Shown piece after piece: positions 5,384-7,909 of a DNA stretch of 7,909 nt. Position numbers and translations under genes: made by a program. Below the pieces are notes generated by a model that made no database searches, had not been told where the DNA came from, and saw nothing but the letters and a program-made list of their open reading frames with translations. Source of the stretch: Verrucomicrobiales bacterium (GTDB taxonomy: Bacteria; Verrucomicrobiota; Verrucomicrobiia; Verrucomicrobiales; DEV007); contig JALRFZ010000470.1 of assembly GCA_023253615.1 (NCBI GenBank), forward strand, positions 1 through 7,909, in the 5' to 3' direction. Numbering within the stretch: the stretch's first letter is position 1; each line of letters opens with the position of its first letter.

Positions 5384-5647
5384 ATGGAAGACACCCCGGA
5401 ACGCGATTTCGGTCCCCAGCCGCTTGATGCCCTCCTCACCGAACTGGGCTTGGAAAACCACGCCCTCGTTTCTGCCAGCACCGAGCAGCTCACCCACAAA
5501 CAGGTCCAGAAAGCGCGCAAGGGCCGGTATATCACGATCAACATCCAGCGTAAGGTCTTGAAGGCGCTGAACGCCGCCGTCCCCGCCGGAGAGGACGGCT
5601 CGAAGCCCGTCCATGAGCTCGGCCAGCTCTTCAACTACCGGCCCTGA
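5384..5647 (+). CDS. Small putative DNA-binding (helix-turn-helix-like) protein
   Basis: 87 residues, function not established. After a short acidic N-terminus (MEDTPERDF) comes LDALLTELGLENHALVSAST (about 14-33), then EQLTHKQVQKARKGRYITIN (35-54) and IQRKVLKALNAA (54-65), ending in a short tail with HELGQLFNY. The spacing of a helix, 'LTHKQVQKARKGR', a short linker and a further helix resembles Xre/Cro-type helix-turn-helix domains, with basic residues (K39, K43, R45, K46, R48) where a recognition helix would face DNA. It looks like a lineage-specific single-domain protein and I cannot name a characterised homologue. The frame is open upstream to 5246, but the ATG at 5384 (GACC-ATG) excludes the non-protein-like leader and the divergent promoter region. 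The Rrf2 gene starts 12 bases after its stop, so the two are almost certainly co-transcribed. Confidence 0.78.
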   Translation: MEDTPERDFGPQPLDALLTELGLENHALVSASTEQLTHKQVQKARKGRYITINIQRKVLKALNAAVPAGEDGSKPVHELGQLFNYRP

Positions 5648-5659
5648 ATCCGCCGACCG

Positions 5660-6088
5660 ATGCAGCTTTCCAAAAAAGCCGACTACGCCCTGCGCGCCAT
5701 GGCCATCCTCGCGGCCTTGCCGCCGGACCGCACCCTCCAGGCACAGGAGCTTGCCGAAAGCGGCAAGATCCCGATCAAATTCCTCGAACAGATCCTCCTC
5801 GTCCTGAAACGCGCCGGCCTGCTCCGCAGCAAGAGGGGGGTCGGGGGCGGCTATCGTCTTGGTCGGGAGAGCCGGCTCATCACGGTCGCCGACATCGTCG
5901 AGTCCGTCGATGGAGAGCTCATGCGGTTTCTCGAAGCCAAGGGATATCCCGACTTCCCCGGTTCGCGCGGCATCCAGCGTTGCCTGTCCGAAGCCGGCGA
6001 AGCGACCAACCGGAAGTTCCGCGAGACCAGCCTTGAAGACCTCATCCGGCCGGACGTCGCCGATGCGATGGTGGGGTATGGGATTTGA
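5660..6088 (+). CDS. Rrf2-family transcriptional regulator lacking the iron-sulfur cysteines
   Basis: 142 residues starting MQLSKKADYALRAMAILAAL, the standard opening of Rrf2/IscR/NsrR proteins. The winged helix is clear: helix 2-turn-helix 3 as LQAQELAESGKIPIKFLEQI (26-45), then LLVLKRAGLLRSKRGVGGGY (46-65) forming the recognition helix and wing, then the dimerisation helix region with 'ITVADIVESVDG'. In IscR, NsrR and RsrR-type members three cysteines (or an equivalent set) in the segment after this helix bind an Fe-S cluster. Here that segment (about 92-118) has a single cysteine, Cys108, so cluster binding of that type is unlikely. Cluster-free relatives such as CymR respond instead to a partner protein or metabolite. 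Co-transcription with the small DNA-binding protein 12 bases upstream suggests joint action. Direct targets cannot be read from this window. Confidence 0.92.
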   Translation: MQLSKKADYALRAMAILAALPPDRTLQAQELAESGKIPIKFLEQILLVLKRAGLLRSKRGVGGGYRLGRESRLITVADIVESVDGELMRFLEAKGYPDFPGSRGIQRCLSEAGEATNRKFRETSLEDLIRPDVADAMVGYGI

Positions 6089-6156
6089 CCGCGGGTTCGC
6101 AGCAACAGGACGTGAATGCGGGGGGCTTCGGAGAGGAGTTGGAGTATCGTACTGCC

Positions 6157-7092
6157 ATGAACCGCCGTTCCCTCTTCCAACTCGCCGCCGGAGCCTCCGG
6201 ATTGGCTGCCCTGCCTTCGATCGCCCGGGAAAACGCCGCCCTTTCCTTTCGATTTCTCTTCGCCACCGACATCCACGTGCAACCCGAGCGCCGGGCGGGT
6301 GAGGGCTGGAAACAATGCGTCGCGAAGATGAACGCGGTCGCGGCCGCTCCGGCGACCAAGTCGGACTTTCTCATCACCGGCGGCGATCTCATCATGGACG
6401 CGCTCGAGGTCGGGATCGACCGTGCGCGGCTGGAGTGGTCGCTCTACGACGAGGGATTGAAGGCACTCGAAATGCCCGCCTACCACACCGTCGGAAACCA
6501 CGATGTCGTCGGCTGGTCCTCGAAGGCCGTTGTCGATCCGGGGCATCAGGACTATGGGAAAAAGCTCTTCGCCGACCGTTATGGCGAGGGCAAAACCTAT
6601 CGCAGTTTCGATCACGGCGGCTGGCATTTCGTGCTGCTCGATTCGATCGGGCGCAACACGACCACCGGCGACTACGAGGGCCGCATCGACGACGACCAAC
6701 TCGCCTGGCTCGAGGCCGATCTCGCGAAGTCGGGAAAGGAGAAGCCCGTTGTCCTCGTCACCCACATCCCGTTTTACTCCGTCTGGCATCAGGTGATCAA
6801 GGGGCCCTCCTTCGCCCTCGACGGAAAGGCCCTCGTCGCGAATGTCTTCGAGTTCCGCAAGCTGCTCGAGGCGCACAACGTGAAGCTCGTCCTCTCCGGC
6901 CATGGCCATGTCCTTGAGAAAATCGAGATCGGCCGGACCCGCTACATCCAGGGAGGGGCGGTTTCGGGGATGTGGTGGAAAGGCCCGGTCTACGGGAATC
7001 CCGAGGGTTTCGGAGTCATCGAATGCCGCGCTGATGGCAGCTTCGACTACGACTACCGGTCCTTCGACTGGCAGGTCCGCCCGGAGGCTTGA
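6157..7092 (+). CDS. Exported calcineurin-like metallophosphoesterase with Tat-type signal
   Basis: 311 residues. All five blocks of the binuclear metallophosphoesterase fold are present: ATDIH (Asp38, His40), TGGDL (Asp77), VGNHD (Asn114, His115), VTHIPF (His203) and SGHGHV (His249, His251). The enzyme should therefore hydrolyse a phosphomonoester or diester with two metal ions; the substrate is unknown. The N-terminus MNRRSLFQLAAGASGLAALP has a twin arginine followed by S-L-F and a weakly hydrophobic Ala/Gly-rich core. This fits Tat export, in which the cofactor-loaded enzyme crosses the membrane folded. The frame is open upstream to 6085 (a TTG), but the ATG at 6157 gives the signal peptide directly. 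It has GAGGAG and GGAG stretches upstream (about 6131-6144), the best purine-rich leader in the window. It begins 68 bases after the Rrf2 stop, so it may or may not share that transcript. Confidence 0.9.
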   Translation: MNRRSLFQLAAGASGLAALPSIARENAALSFRFLFATDIHVQPERRAGEGWKQCVAKMNAVAAAPATKSDFLITGGDLIMDALEVGIDRARLEWSLYDEGLKALEMPAYHTVGNHDVVGWSSKAVVDPGHQDYGKKLFADRYGEGKTYRSFDHGGWHFVLLDSIGRNTTTGDYEGRIDDDQLAWLEADLAKSGKEKPVVLVTHIPFYSVWHQVIKGPSFALDGKALVANVFEFRKLLEAHNVKLVLSGHGHVLEKIEIGRTRYIQGGAVSGMWWKGPVYGNPEGFGVIECRADGSFDYDYRSFDWQVRPEA

Positions 7093-7164
7093 TCCGATCT
7101 TACGCCGAAAAGATCACGCTTTTCCGCCCGACGACATCCGGGGCATACCGGTGCATCTTACCCC

Positions 7165-7909
7165 ATGCGCCAAAATTTCGTATGGCTTTCCGCCGTGCTG
7201 ACGTTCTCCTTGTCAGGTCATGCCGCCGACGAGATCGACTTCCAGCGCGACATCCGGCCGCTCCTCAGCGACCGCTGTTTCAAATGCCACGGGTTCGACG
7301 AGGAGATGCAGGAAGCCGATCTCGGCCTGCATACTTTTGCGGCGGCCACGCGGGACCTCGGCGGCTATCAGGCGATCAAGCCGGGTGACGCGGGTACGAG
7401 CGAATTGATCGCCCGCCTCATCAGCGAGGATCCGAAGGAGGTGATGCCTCCGCCGAAGTCGAACAAACCGCGCTTCTCCCCCGAGGAAGTCGCCTTGATG
7501 AAACGCTGGATCGACCAAGGCGCCAGGTATCAGGAGCATTGGTCCTTCGTGAAACCGGTGCGGCCGGAGGTGCCGGCGAAAGGCGGGAGCGGATCCGATC
7601 ATCCCATCGATCGTTTCATCGAAGCGAAGCTCGCCGGCAAGGAAATGCCCTTGAACGGCCCTGCCGATCCCCACACGCTCATCCGCCGCCTTTCCTACGA
7701 TCTCCGCGGCCTGCCGCCGACGATCGCGGAGACCGACGCCTACCTCGCCGAGCACGCGAAGGATCCCGAGGCCGCGTGGGGCGCTCTCATCGACCGCTTC
7801 CTCGCCTCGCCCGCCTATGGGGAACGGTGGGCGCGCGACTGGCTCGATCTCGCTCGTTATTCGGACACGAACGGCTACGAAAAAGATCGTCCGCGTTCGA
7901 TCTGGCCCT
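7165..7909 (+). CDS. PSCyt1 (planctomycete cytochrome c) - DUF1549 protein, N-terminal part
   Basis: The frame is open from the ATG at 7165 to the right edge, giving 248 residues of a protein that in its family usually reaches 700-1100 residues and ends in a DUF1553 domain. Seen: a Sec signal peptide MRQNFVWLSAVLTFSLSGHA (1-20); the PSCyt1 domain opening IDFQRDIRPLLSDRCFKCHG with the haem-c motif Cys38-x-x-Cys41-His42; GDAGTSELIARLISEDP; a candidate distal haem ligand Met94 in VMPPP; and then the DUF1549 region from about 147 (HPIDRFIEAKL, LIRRLSYDLRGLPPT, YGERWARDWLDLARYSDTNG). Such proteins are predicted periplasmic and their biochemical role is undetermined. They commonly sit next to DUF1501, sulfatase or polysaccharide-degradation genes, none of which is visible here. 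Start context is ACCCC-ATG without a Shine-Dalgarno site. The 72 bases before it hold only a weak AT-stem hairpin. Confidence 0.95.
   Translation, partial: MRQNFVWLSAVLTFSLSGHAADEIDFQRDIRPLLSDRCFKCHGFDEEMQEADLGLHTFAAATRDLGGYQAIKPGDAGTSELIARLISEDPKEVMPPPKSNKPRFSPEEVALMKRWIDQGARYQEHWSFVKPVRPEVPAKGGSGSDHPIDRFIEAKLAGKEMPLNGPADPHTLIRRLSYDLRGLPPTIAETDAYLAEHAKDPEAAWGALIDRFLASPAYGERWARDWLDLARYSDTNGYEKDRPRSIWP

Noticed and set aside
5851..6909. Long minus-strand open frame (352 codons) opposite the Rrf2 and phosphoesterase genes
   Set aside because: It spans two genuine plus-strand genes and their gap and shows no recognisable domain.
7100..7126. Hairpin GAAAAG ... CTTTTC between the phosphoesterase and the DUF1549 gene
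   Set aside because: Only six mostly A-T pairs with no following T run; unlikely to terminate transcription.

Overview
The window is a high-GC bacterial chromosome segment (about 60% GC judged by eye), densely packed with genes on both strands. It most resembles the phylum Verrucomicrobiota, within the Planctomycetes-Verrucomicrobia-Chlamydiae group. The clearest lineage marker is the protein running off the right edge, a PSCyt1 (planctomycete-type cytochrome c) plus DUF1549 protein, a family greatly expanded in Planctomycetes and Verrucomicrobia. A REP-associated (RAYT) transposase at the left edge, the FmdB zinc-ribbon variant, and the near absence of Shine-Dalgarno sequences fit the same placement. 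This is inference from family recognition; no database search was run.

Layout, left to right. Positions 1-219 (minus) are the N-terminal part of a RAYT/Y1 transposase. Positions 414-1157 (plus) encode a membrane-anchored protein of unknown function. Next on the minus strand are an 84-residue FmdB-type zinc ribbon (1215-1469) and ribosomal protein uS14, rpsN (1599-1868), separated by a textbook intrinsic terminator at 1534-1563. Positions 1966-2733 (plus) encode a secreted protein of unknown function that meets kdgK tail to tail with only 2 nt between stop codons. The minus-strand block 2736-5305 holds, in transcription order, a D-2-hydroxyacid dehydrogenase, the toxin-antitoxin pair hicA-hicB packed directly behind it, and kdgK (2-keto-3-deoxygluconate kinase). 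Divergent from it on the plus strand are a small putative DNA-binding protein (5384-5647), an Rrf2-family regulator (5660-6088), a Tat-exported metallophosphoesterase (6157-7092) and the truncated PSCyt1-DUF1549 protein (7165 to the edge). No stretch longer than about 195 bases lacks a gene.

How the genes work together: the dehydrogenase, hicA and hicB are so tightly spaced (3-nt gap, then a 4-nt ATGA overlap) that they are probably one transcript. The small DNA-binding protein and the Rrf2 protein, 12 nt apart, look like a regulatory pair. The dehydrogenase and KDG kinase suggest sugar-acid catabolism, but a shared pathway is not proven. The phosphoesterase and the PSCyt1-DUF1549 protein both act outside the cytoplasm. 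I see no CRISPR array, tRNA, rRNA, prophage or clear new defence system. The less ordinary points are the hicAB insertion behind a metabolic gene, the regulator pair, a strong C-C-ATG start-codon context replacing Shine-Dalgarno sites, and two unknown exported or membrane proteins.
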